NCBI RefSeq assembly: GCF_028747805.1
Contig: NZ_CP114887.1
Coordinates: 985,501-1,049,500 of the forward strand
DNA length: 64,000 nt
DNA from: Solibacillus daqui
Lineage (GTDB): Bacteria; Bacillota; Bacilli; Bacillales_A; Planococcaceae
Direction: 5' to 3'
Notes under the pieces: generated by a model
Told to the model about the DNA's origin: nothing
The model's input: the letters and a program-made list of their open reading frames with translations, nothing else
The model's database searches: none
Shown: positions 17,709 to 25,818 of the stretch, one piece after another
How positions within the stretch are numbered: the first letter of the stretch is position 1
How the letters are laid out: each line of letters opens with the position of its first letter
Position numbers and translations under genes: made by a program

Positions 17709-18370
17709 ACGATCTGCTGTCTGTTTTTTCAGAAAGTGATCCGAGTAATGTTTCGACATCGATTACGCTTTTATTCCTACTGACGGTCCTCTCATTAGCA
17801 CCAAGTATTTTAATTCTAATGACGTCGTTTGCACGTATTGTAATTGTCCTTTCTTTTACACGTACGGCACTTGCGACAAACCAAATGCCCCCAAACCAAG
17901 TAATTATTGGTTTGGCATTATTTTTAACATTCTTTATTATGGCACCAACTTTTTCTGAGGTGAATGAGCAAGCGCTTCAGCCATTATTCGATGAAGAAAT
18001 CGGGTTAGAAGAGGCATATGAGCGAGCGACAATACCTTTTAAAGAGTTTATGTCAAAACATACAAGACAAAAGGACTTAGAGCTGTTTTTAGCATATAAC
18101 GAAGCAGAATATCCAGAAACGATTGAGGAAATTTCGTTAACTTATCTAGTACCAGCCTTTGCCTTAAGTGAAATTAAAACAGCATTTCAAATGGGCTTTA
18201 TGATTTTCATTCCATTTTTAGTTATTGACATGGTCGTTGCAAGTACACTTATGTCAATGGGGATGATGATGTTGCCTCCAGTAATGATTTCACTACCATT
18301 TAAAATTTTATTATTTGTACTCGTTGATGGTTGGTATTTAGTAATGAAATCTTTACTTCAAAGTTTTTAG
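17705..18370 (+). CDS. fliP: FliP, flagellar export gate protein
   Basis: 221 residues, collinear with B. subtilis FliP (221). It shows four hydrophobic segments and the family signatures LAPSILILMTSFARIVIVLSFTR (residues about 30-53) and FMIFIPFLVIDMVVASTLMSMGMMMLPPVMISLPFKILLFVLVDGW. FliP5-FliQ4-FliR1 forms the export channel inside the MS-ring. It starts inside the fliO stop (ATGA) and is followed by fliQ after 13 bases. Confidence 0.97.
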   Translation: MNDLLSVFSESDPSNVSTSITLLFLLTVLSLAPSILILMTSFARIVIVLSFTRTALATNQMPPNQVIIGLALFLTFFIMAPTFSEVNEQALQPLFDEEIGLEEAYERATIPFKEFMSKHTRQKDLELFLAYNEAEYPETIEEISLTYLVPAFALSEIKTAFQMGFMIFIPFLVIDMVVASTLMSMGMMMLPPVMISLPFKILLFVLVDGWYLVMKSLLQSF

Positions 18371-18383
18371 GGGATGATACAAA

Positions 18384-18653
18384 ATGACACAAGAAATGGT
18401 CATTGCAATTGCAGAAAACGCAGTGTTTACGGTATTAATTGTCTCAGGACCACTATTGTTGGTCGCATTAATATCAGGCTTAATCGTAAGTATTTTTCAG
18501 GCAACAACTTCGATTCAAGAGCAAACATTAGCGTTCGTACCAAAAATTGTCGCTGTGTTAGTAGCGCTCATTTTTTTTGGACCGTTTATGATTTCGAGAA
18601 TGACAGATTATTTTTATGGCATTTTAAATAATTTAGTGCGATTTATTGGGTGA
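18384..18653 (+). CDS. fliQ: FliQ, flagellar export gate protein
   Basis: 89 residues with two membrane helices (about 17-37 and 55-75) joined by the conserved loop QATTSIQEQTLAFVPKI. SD GGGGATG lies at 18370-18376. Part of the FliPQR helical export gate. An overlapping frame at 18374-18631 is a shadow without family similarity. Confidence 0.96.
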   Translation: MTQEMVIAIAENAVFTVLIVSGPLLLVALISGLIVSIFQATTSIQEQTLAFVPKIVAVLVALIFFGPFMISRMTDYFYGILNNLVRFIG

Positions 18654-18657
18654 ATCG

Positions 18658-19443
18658 ATGACAGAGCTACTTGACGTATTGCCTAATATATCTATTTTAT
18701 TATTAATTGTGGTTCGGGTTTCTGCATTTTTTGTATCAGTCCCTTTATTTTCATATCGAACAATTCCTCAACAAGTTCGAATTGTTCTAGCGGTTGCGTT
18801 AGCATGGATGATGTATTATACATTCGACATAGAGCCATTTGAAATTAATGGAGAATACATATTGCTCGTTTTAAAAGAAGCGTTGATTGGATTGATGCTA
18901 GGCTTAGCTGCCACAATGGTAATGTCGGCTATACAGATTGCTGGTGGCTTCATAGACTTCCAAATGGGATTTGCCATGGCTAACATTATCGATCCACAAA
19001 CGGGTACACAATCGCCTTTAATGGGGCAATTTTTAAACTTTCTCTCACTACTATTATTACTTTCTATAAATGGCCATCATCTAATTTTAGATGGCATTTA
19101 TTATAGTTATCAGTTTATGCCAATGGATCAATTTTTCCCTAATTTTGGGGAAGAAGGAACCGCACTTTTTATTATGAAAATGTTTGTCGCTGTTTTTGCT
19201 ATAGCGTTTCAAATGTCAGCTCCAATAGTTGCAACACTATTTTTAGTAACGTTAGCGCTAGGGATTACTGGGAAAACTGTTCCTCAAATGAATATTTTCG
19301 TTATTGGTTTCCCGATTAAAATCGCAGTTGGTTTTCTTGTCTTAATCGTCACTATGGGTGTATTAGTTGGAGTTATGAAAGAACTAATTGAATATATGAT
19401 TATTTCTTTACGTGATTTAATGGTTATTTTAGGTGGTGAATAG
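18658..19443 (+). CDS. fliR: FliR, flagellar export gate protein
   Basis: 261 residues from ATG 18658, with GGGTGA at 18648-18653 overlapping the fliQ stop. Five to six hydrophobic segments; recognisable stretches are RVSAFFVSVPLFSYRTIPQQVRI, GFIDFQMGFAMANIIDPQTGTQSPLMGQFLN and NIFVIGFPIKIAVGF. It is the single-copy subunit that closes the FliP/FliQ channel and contacts FlhB. An in-frame TTG at 18646 lies inside fliQ and is less likely. The flhB start follows the stop by one base. Confidence 0.95.
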   Translation: MTELLDVLPNISILLLIVVRVSAFFVSVPLFSYRTIPQQVRIVLAVALAWMMYYTFDIEPFEINGEYILLVLKEALIGLMLGLAATMVMSAIQIAGGFIDFQMGFAMANIIDPQTGTQSPLMGQFLNFLSLLLLLSINGHHLILDGIYYSYQFMPMDQFFPNFGEEGTALFIMKMFVAVFAIAFQMSAPIVATLFLVTLALGITGKTVPQMNIFVIGFPIKIAVGFLVLIVTMGVLVGVMKELIEYMIISLRDLMVILGGE

Positions 19444-19444
19444 C

Positions 19445-20539
19445 GTGGATATGAAGCTATTAGTATTGTTAGATCTTCAGTTTTTTGCAGGTGAAAAAAC
19501 GGAGAAGGCGACACCAAAAAAGCGACAAGATGCACGTAAAAAAGGACAAGTTTTAAAAAGCCAAGATGTAACGGCAGCCGTGTTATTGTTAATTACCTTT
19601 TTCTTTTTGCTATTTTTTGCGCCATTTATGTTTGAAGGTGTAAAGGGCTTTTTATTGCAGGCGCTAAATCGCAATCTTTTAATTGAAACATTAAATGAAG
19701 ATACTGTCATGGATATGTATGTGGAGTCCTTAAAGGAAATGGCGATTATTACGTTACCAATAATGCTGGTTGCTATGATTGCAGGTATTGGAGCTAACTT
19801 TTTTCAGTTTGGCTTATTATTTTCAACAGAGACATTAAAACTTGATTTAAAAAAAATGGACCCGATTAAAGGGATTAAAAAAATTATTTCAGTTCGTGCG
19901 ATTGTCAACTTAGTGAAATCCTTATTAAAGGTTACGTTAATTGGCGCGGTTACGACGATTGTTATTATTGTTTATTTAGAAGAAGTTCTTTCGTTAGCAT
20001 TACATAGTCCCGGACAAATTTTAGCAACAGTTGCGTATTTATCGGCTATTATGGGCATTGCGGCTTCGCTAATGTTAGTCGCCATCGCGTTATTTGACTA
20101 CATTTACGAACGTTTCGAATATGAAAAGCAATTAAAGATGTCTAAGCAAGATATTAAAGATGAGTACAAAAACTCAGAAGGGGATCCGCTCATTAAATCA
20201 AAAATAAAGCAGCGTCAACGTGAAATGGCGATGCGCCGTATGATGCAAGAAATTCCTTCAGCAGACGTTGTTATTACAAACCCAACGCACTACGCAATTG
20301 CGTTAAAGTATGATGAAAATGAAATGGATGCACCAAGAGTTGTTGCGAAAGGTACGGATTTTGTAGCGCAAAAAATAAAAATGATTGCAAAAGAACATGA
20401 TGTCATTATGGTTGAGAATCGACCATTGGCACGCGCTATGTACGATCAAGTGGAAATAGGACAAGCTGTACCAGAGGAATTTTTCAAAGCGGTGGCAGAG
20501 GTTCTTGCTTACGTATATCGTATTAAGCGCAAAATTTAA
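19445..20539 (+). CDS. flhB: FlhB, substrate-specificity switch of the flagellar export apparatus
   Basis: 364 residues from GTG 19445, eight bases after AGGTGG (19431-19436); ATG 19451 is the alternative. The N-terminal signature DLQFFAGEKTEKATPKKRQDARKKGQV and four membrane helices are present. The autocleavage motif NPTH is at about residue 278 in VVITNPTHYAIALKYDENEMDAP; cleavage between N and P allows the rod/hook to filament-type switch triggered by FliK. The C-terminus ends in VLAYVYRIKRK as in B. subtilis. Confidence 0.96.
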   Translation: MDMKLLVLLDLQFFAGEKTEKATPKKRQDARKKGQVLKSQDVTAAVLLLITFFFLLFFAPFMFEGVKGFLLQALNRNLLIETLNEDTVMDMYVESLKEMAIITLPIMLVAMIAGIGANFFQFGLLFSTETLKLDLKKMDPIKGIKKIISVRAIVNLVKSLLKVTLIGAVTTIVIIVYLEEVLSLALHSPGQILATVAYLSAIMGIAASLMLVAIALFDYIYERFEYEKQLKMSKQDIKDEYKNSEGDPLIKSKIKQRQREMAMRRMMQEIPSADVVITNPTHYAIALKYDENEMDAPRVVAKGTDFVAQKIKMIAKEHDVIMVENRPLARAMYDQVEIGQAVPEEFFKAVAEVLAYVYRIKRKI

Positions 20540-20563
20540 CGTAGAATTTCAGGAGGGACAACA

Positions 20564-22597
20564 ATGCAAATACGCGACATGGGGGTTTTAGCTGCAGTTA
20601 TTATGGTTGTAGCAATGCTCATCATCCCTCTCCCACATTGGTTATTAAGTTTTTTAATTATTGTTAATATAACACTCGCATTACTAGTATTATTAACGGC
20701 AATGAATATGAAAGAAGCACTAGACTTCTCAATTTTCCCAACCGTTATTTTATTATTAACACTGTTTCGTTTAGCGTTATCTGTTTCGACTACACGTGCA
20801 ATTTTAGCAGAAGGGGATGCAGGTAAAGTAGTTGAAACATTTGGTAATTTCGTAACGGGCGGAAATATATTAGTCGGTCTCGTAATCTTCTTATTACTCG
20901 TTATTATTCAGTTTATCGTAATTACGAAAGGTTCGGAGCGTGTTGCTGAGGTAGCTGCACGTTTCACATTAGATGCGATGCCGGGTAAACAAATGAGTAT
21001 TGATGCCGACTTAAATGCTGGTATCATATCTGAAAAAGAAGCGCGTGAACGTCGTGAAAAAGTATCTGGCGAAGCAGACTTTTATGGAGCTATGGACGGG
21101 GCGACAAAATTCGTAAAAGGGGATGCCATTGCATCGATTATCATGGTAGGGATTAACTTACTATTCGGTATGATTATTGGTATGGTGCAAATGGATTTAA
21201 GCTTTGGCGAGGCGGCTGCGAAATATTCGATGTTAACAGTCGGTGATGGTCTTGTATCACAAATTCCAGCACTATTAATCTCTACTGCAACGGGTATCGT
21301 AGTAACGCGTGCTGCCTCAAAAGGGAATCTTGGTGCAGATATTACAGATCAACTGTTTGCACAATCCAAGTTATTATATGTAGCAGGTGCGACGATTTTC
21401 TTATTAGGTTTATTTACACCAATTCCAGACTGGATTACAATTCCAATCGCAGCCGCTTTAGCGATAGGTGCATACTTAATGGATAATAAAAAAGTCGAAA
21501 CACCAGAAGAAATTTTGGAGTTCGAAGAAGAAGTAGCAAGCGATACGATGAAAAGTCCAGAGAATGTTATTAATTTATTGAATGTTGACCCAATTGAATT
21601 TGAATTTGGTTACGGGCTTATTCCTTTAGTAGATGCAGCACAGGGCGGGGATTTACTGGACCGAGTTGTTATGATTCGTCGTCAGTTAGCACTGGAGCTA
21701 GGTATTGTCATTCCTATTGTGCGAATTCGAGATAATATTCAACTTCAACCGAATGAATACCGCATCAAAATAAAGGGTAATGAAATGGCACGTGGTGAAC
21801 TATTGTTAGATCATTATTTAGCAATGAGCCCTGGTGACGATGATTCGATTGATGGTATTGATACAATTGAACCTTCATTTGGTCTTCCGGCGAAATGGAT
21901 TACTGAAGAAGTAAAAGAAGACGCAGAAATGTATGGCTATACAGTAGTTGACCCGCCAAGCGTCGTATCTACACACTTAACGGAAATTATCCGTGCAAAT
22001 GCCCATGAGTTACTAGGTCGACAAGAGACGAAGCAACTCGTCGATCACTTACGCGAAACCCATGCGATTTTGGTAGACGATTTAATTCCAACACCACTTT
22101 CAATTGGAGAAGTACAAAAAGTATTGGCAAAGATATTGCGTGAAAATGTATCTGTCCGTAACTTACCAATTATTTTCGAAACACTTGCTGATTATGCAAA
22201 ATTAACAAGTGATACGGATATATTGACGGAGTATGTTCGTCAGTCATTGGCACGTCAAATTACGGCACAATATGTTGCTGGTCAACCGGCCTTAAAAGTG
22301 ATTACAGTTTCAGGGAATGTTGAAAAATTAATTTCCGATAGTATTCAGCAAACGGATCACGGGAATTATTTAGCAATGGACCCTCAAGAATCACAGTTTG
22401 TACTAGAAGCAATTGCAAGAGAAGTAGAGCGTATTTCATATATGGAACAATCGCCAATTATTCTATGCTCACCAGGTGTTCGTATGTATTTAAGACAATT
22501 AACAGAACGTTATTTCCCTCAAGTTCCGATACTTTCATATAACGAGCTTGATGCAGCAGTAGAAATTCAAAGTGTAGGGGTGGTGAATGTTGAATGA
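20564..22597 (+). CDS. flhA: FlhA, flagellar export gate protein
   Basis: 677 residues (B. subtilis 677). Eight N-terminal membrane helices end near residue 310. The FHIPEP signature region (RFTLDAMPGKQMSIDADLNAGIISEKEARERR, residues about 138-168) lies in the cytoplasmic loop. The C-terminal cytoplasmic domain (about 330-677) forms the nonameric ring that docks chaperone-substrate complexes and FliJ. SD AGGAGGG lies at 20550-20556. It overlaps flhF by four bases. Confidence 0.97.
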   Translation: MQIRDMGVLAAVIMVVAMLIIPLPHWLLSFLIIVNITLALLVLLTAMNMKEALDFSIFPTVILLLTLFRLALSVSTTRAILAEGDAGKVVETFGNFVTGGNILVGLVIFLLLVIIQFIVITKGSERVAEVAARFTLDAMPGKQMSIDADLNAGIISEKEARERREKVSGEADFYGAMDGATKFVKGDAIASIIMVGINLLFGMIIGMVQMDLSFGEAAAKYSMLTVGDGLVSQIPALLISTATGIVVTRAASKGNLGADITDQLFAQSKLLYVAGATIFLLGLFTPIPDWITIPIAAALAIGAYLMDNKKVETPEEILEFEEEVASDTMKSPENVINLLNVDPIEFEFGYGLIPLVDAAQGGDLLDRVVMIRRQLALELGIVIPIVRIRDNIQLQPNEYRIKIKGNEMARGELLLDHYLAMSPGDDDSIDGIDTIEPSFGLPAKWITEEVKEDAEMYGYTVVDPPSVVSTHLTEIIRANAHELLGRQETKQLVDHLRETHAILVDDLIPTPLSIGEVQKVLAKILRENVSVRNLPIIFETLADYAKLTSDTDILTEYVRQSLARQITAQYVAGQPALKVITVSGNVEKLISDSIQQTDHGNYLAMDPQESQFVLEAIAREVERISYMEQSPIILCSPGVRMYLRQLTERYFPQVPILSYNELDAAVEIQSVGVVNVE

Positions 22598-23793
22598 AGA
22601 TGAAAAAATATAATGCACCATCTATTGCAGAGGCTATGAAGCAAATTCGTGCAGATTTAGGTGACGATGCCGTTATTTTAAATTCTAAGGTTGTTGTAAT
22701 TAAGAAGTTTTTTGGATTAGTGAAAAACAAAAGCTATGAAGTAGTAGCGGGCTATGATCGAATCGAAAAGAAGCCGATGATTCCATCTTTACCAGACATC
22801 CCATCGTTTACAACTAATGATAAAGAACAGCCATATATACTAAGTCAACCAATGATTCAACCTGAGAAGCCCGCGCCAGCGAAAGCTCCTCAGGCCAACT
22901 CATCATTACCAGAAAATCTGGTAAAAGAAATTGCGGATTTAAAAGCTATCATGCAGTCTATGCAACGCATGTCGACACAATCTCAATATCCAGATGAACT
23001 CTTACCATTTGTCGATTTTTTAAAACAGCAGGAACTTGGAGAAGAGCTTATCACGGTAATTTGTGATGAGCTTTTTATGCATTACAATAATAATGGTAAC
23101 ATTATTACATGGGATGAAATGCAAACAATTGCCAAAGACTTTTTACGTAAAGAACTCTATGCGTTGCCGATAAGTGGATTGTCATATGAAAAAAAATACA
23201 TCAATGTCTTAGGTCCAACAGGCGTTGGAAAAACAACTACAATCGCGAAAATGGCTGCGCGCTCTGTTTTAGAAAAGAAAAAGAAAATCGGCTTTATCAC
23301 AACCGATACGTATCGAATTGCTGCAATTGAACAATTAAAGACGTATGCAGCATTACTCCAGGCACCAGTGGAAGTTGTTTATAATGCAGAGGATTACGCT
23401 GCAGCAATAAAAAAGCTATCCCATTTAGATTTAATTTTTATCGACACAGCCGGACGCAATTACCGTGAAGCAAAGTATGTGGATGATTTAAAGGCATTAA
23501 TAAATTTTAATGAACAAGCAGAATCATACTTAGTATTAGCCTTGACAGCTAAGCAAAAAGACTTAGAGTCCATAATTGAACAATTTAAGGACTTAATAAT
23601 TGAGAAATTTATCTTTACAAAGTTAGATGAGACAAATTCTATTGGCACTATGTTTAATTTAATGATTAAATATAATAAAGGACTCGCGTACTATACTAAT
23701 GGTCAAGAAGTACCAGAGGATATCGAACAGCCAAGTAGTGATAGTCTACTAGAGCTTTTTTTCAAGGAGAATTTAGATGAAAGATCAAGCTGA
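22594..23793 (+). CDS. flhF: FlhF, SRP-type GTPase for flagellar placement
   Basis: 399 residues. ATG 22594 (MKMKKYNAPS) matches the family start and is nine bases from GGTGGTGA. The short N-terminal B domain (about 1-150) is basic and then P/A/Q rich. The NG domain begins near residue 150, with P-loop [10 protein letters not shown] at 207-216, DTYRIAAIEQLKTY (G2/G3 region), DTAGRNYREAKY, and TKLDETNSIG (G4). FlhF recruits early basal-body parts and, with FlhG, sets flagellar number and position. Its 3' end overlaps flhG by 17 bases. A candidate sigma-D promoter lies inside it at 23148-23173. Confidence 0.96.
   Translation: MKMKKYNAPSIAEAMKQIRADLGDDAVILNSKVVVIKKFFGLVKNKSYEVVAGYDRIEKKPMIPSLPDIPSFTTNDKEQPYILSQPMIQPEKPAPAKAPQANSSLPENLVKEIADLKAIMQSMQRMSTQSQYPDELLPFVDFLKQQELGEELITVICDELFMHYNNNGNIITWDEMQTIAKDFLRKELYALPISGLSYEKKYINVLGPTGVGKTTTIAKMAARSVLEKKKKIGFITTDTYRIAAIEQLKTYAALLQAPVEVVYNAEDYAAAIKKLSHLDLIFIDTAGRNYREAKYVDDLKALINFNEQAESYLVLALTAKQKDLESIIEQFKDLIIEKFIFTKLDETNSIGTMFNLMIKYNKGLAYYTNGQEVPEDIEQPSSDSLLELFFKENLDERSS
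23148..23173 (+). promoter_or_regulatory. Candidate internal sigma-D promoter within flhF
   Basis: TAAA at 23148-23151, 14 bases, then GCCGATAA at 23166-23173. All 12 positions match the sigma-28/sigma-D consensus, with a spacer one base shorter than the most common 15. It points toward flhG-cheB-cheA and could boost the chemotaxis part of the operon. It lies in coding sequence and may be chance. Confidence 0.35.
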
Positions 23794-24655
23794 AAAACTT
23801 CGCCAAAAAATGCTTGGGAATGATGTAGGGATAGGTCGGTCGATTGCGGTGATTAGTGGGAAAGGCGGAGTTGGCAAAAGCAACTTTACAACGAACTTTG
23901 CTGCAATGTTGGCTAAATCAGGTAAAAAAGTAGTAATATTGGATATGGATATTGGAATGGGCAATGTGCATATTTTAGTTGGAAAATCCGTGAAATATAG
24001 TTTAAAGGATTACTTAGATGGAAATTTAGCTTTAGAGGATGTTATGGTTACGACTTCTGAAGGTATGAATTATATTTCAGGTGGTTCGGGCATGTCTTCG
24101 TTAATGGATTGGTCACCAGAAGTATTCGGTCGATTACTTACAGCGTTAGAGACTCTTCAAAGAGATTATGACTTTGTGCTGTTTGATATGGGCGCAGGTA
24201 TTGTTGATTGGTCATTGGAATTATTGACATCACTTGACGAAATGATTGTCATTTCAACAGCAGAACCAACATCGATTATGGATGCCTATTCGATGATGAA
24301 ATTCATCCACTTAAAAGATGACTCGAAAACATTTTATATTTTATGTAATCGGGCTTTTAATATTGAAGAAGGTCAAGATACGACAAAACGTTTAAAAACT
24401 GTGATGGAGCATTTTTTAAAAAAAGAAGTTGTCGTATTAGGATCATTACCAGAAGATCCAGTAGTTCGCCAAGCAGTTCGTCAGCAATCATTGTTTACAA
24501 CATCATATCCAGATGCACCCATTTCACGAACAATGAAAAAAATTGTCCAGCAATTTTTACATTATCAAAATGAAATGGAAGAGGTACATGCTGGTGAAAA
24601 ATCGAATAAGTTCATATCAAAATTAAAAAGCATCTTTTCGAAAGGTCGTGAGTAA
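23777..24655 (+). CDS. flhG: FlhG (YlxH), MinD-type ATPase controlling flagellar number
   Basis: 292 residues. The deviant Walker A ISGKGGVGKSNFTTNFA (about 25-41), DMDIGMGNVHILVG and the switch region DMGAGIVDWSLELL are typical of ParA/MinD family FlhG. A C-terminal amphipathic K-rich helix (FISKLKSIFSKG) resembles a membrane-targeting sequence. It stimulates FlhF GTPase activity. SD AAGGAG at 23764-23769 lies inside flhF. cheB begins at the next base after its stop. Confidence 0.96.
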   Translation: MKDQAEKLRQKMLGNDVGIGRSIAVISGKGGVGKSNFTTNFAAMLAKSGKKVVILDMDIGMGNVHILVGKSVKYSLKDYLDGNLALEDVMVTTSEGMNYISGGSGMSSLMDWSPEVFGRLLTALETLQRDYDFVLFDMGAGIVDWSLELLTSLDEMIVISTAEPTSIMDAYSMMKFIHLKDDSKTFYILCNRAFNIEEGQDTTKRLKTVMEHFLKKEVVVLGSLPEDPVVRQAVRQQSLFTTSYPDAPISRTMKKIVQQFLHYQNEMEEVHAGEKSNKFISKLKSIFSKGRE

Positions 24656-25801
24656 ATGGACAACGCAAAGAAAAAAAAGTTATTAGTAGTTGATGATTCG
24701 GCATTTATGCGGAAGTTAATTAGTGATTTTTTTACTGACCATTTACAAATTGAAGTTGTGGGGTCTGCGCGCAATGGGAAAGACGCAATTAAAAAAATTC
24801 AACAGCTAAATCCAGATGTTGTGACGATGGATGTTGAAATGCCAGAAATGAATGGTTTAGACGCACTAAAAGAAATTATGGTTCAGTGCCCAGTACCTGT
24901 TGTAATGCTTTCGAGTACCACTCAAAAAGGTACAGAAAATACGTTAATTGCAATGGAGTATGGAGCTGTAGATTTTGTAGCTAAACCAAGTGGCACTATT
25001 TCATTGGATTTACACAAAATCCAAGACGAGCTCGTACATAAGGTTATCGAAGCAGCAAGAGTACCAATAGCAAAATTGAAAAAGCCAATTTCTTTTTCAA
25101 CAACTTTAACAACAAATAAACTATCGACACCAGAAAAAACAGCAATGGTTACGTCGAGTATCGTACCACCAAAGCCGGCGCCAGTTTTTAAGAAACCTAC
25201 AAATCAAGTAGATTGGAATAAACATTCTAAAAAAATTATTTTAATCGGGACATCAACTGGGGGACCTCGAGCTTTACAAGAAGTTATTACAAAAATTCCT
25301 GCCAATGTTGATGCGCCAATTTTGATTGTACAGCATATGCCAGCAGGGTTTACAAAATCACTTTCAACAAGGTTAGATCAATTAAGTCAAATACATGTAA
25401 AAGAAGCAGAACAGGGCGATATATTACAAAAGGGGACAGCTTACATTGCACCAGGTGGTTACCACTTGAAATTACGTAAAGTCGGTTCAACTTTTGCGAT
25501 TGCACTTGATCAAAATGAGCCGCCTCGTTCGGGTCATCGTCCTTCAGTGGATGTGATGTTTGAAGATGTTAGTCAATACTCAGACTTCGATAAAGTAGCT
25601 GTGATTATGACAGGTATGGGCTATGATGGTTCAAAAGGGCTTGTTGCTTTAAAGAAAACAGGAAATGTAATTGCAATTGCAGAGTCAGCAGATACATGTA
25701 TTGTATATGGAATGCCAAAAGCTGCCGTGGAAACGCAGCTCGTTGATGAAGTGGCAGATGTTGATGATATTGCACAAACAATTATGAAATATATGCCTTA
25801 A
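24656..25801 (+). CDS. cheB: CheB, receptor methylesterase/deamidase
   Basis: 381 residues. The receiver domain has D13/D14 and phospho-acceptor D59 (TMDVEMPEMNG). A P/T/K-rich linker (about 140-190) leads to the methylesterase domain. Its Ser-His-Asp triad is visible in GTSTGGPRAL (near 200), LIVQHMPAGFT (near 225) and TGMGYDGSKG (near 320). It removes methyl groups from chemoreceptors when phosphorylated by CheA. No cheR lies in the window. SD AAAGG at 24641-24645, ten bases from the ATG. Confidence 0.96.
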   Translation: MDNAKKKKLLVVDDSAFMRKLISDFFTDHLQIEVVGSARNGKDAIKKIQQLNPDVVTMDVEMPEMNGLDALKEIMVQCPVPVVMLSSTTQKGTENTLIAMEYGAVDFVAKPSGTISLDLHKIQDELVHKVIEAARVPIAKLKKPISFSTTLTTNKLSTPEKTAMVTSSIVPPKPAPVFKKPTNQVDWNKHSKKIILIGTSTGGPRALQEVITKIPANVDAPILIVQHMPAGFTKSLSTRLDQLSQIHVKEAEQGDILQKGTAYIAPGGYHLKLRKVGSTFAIALDQNEPPRSGHRPSVDVMFEDVSQYSDFDKVAVIMTGMGYDGSKGLVALKKTGNVIAIAESADTCIVYGMPKAAVETQLVDEVADVDDIAQTIMKYMP

Positions 25802-25818
25802 AAAGGGGTGCCTTTTAT

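Noticed and set aside
18374..18631. 85-codon + frame overlapping fliQ
   Set aside because: fliQ in the other frame is an unambiguous family member of normal length.
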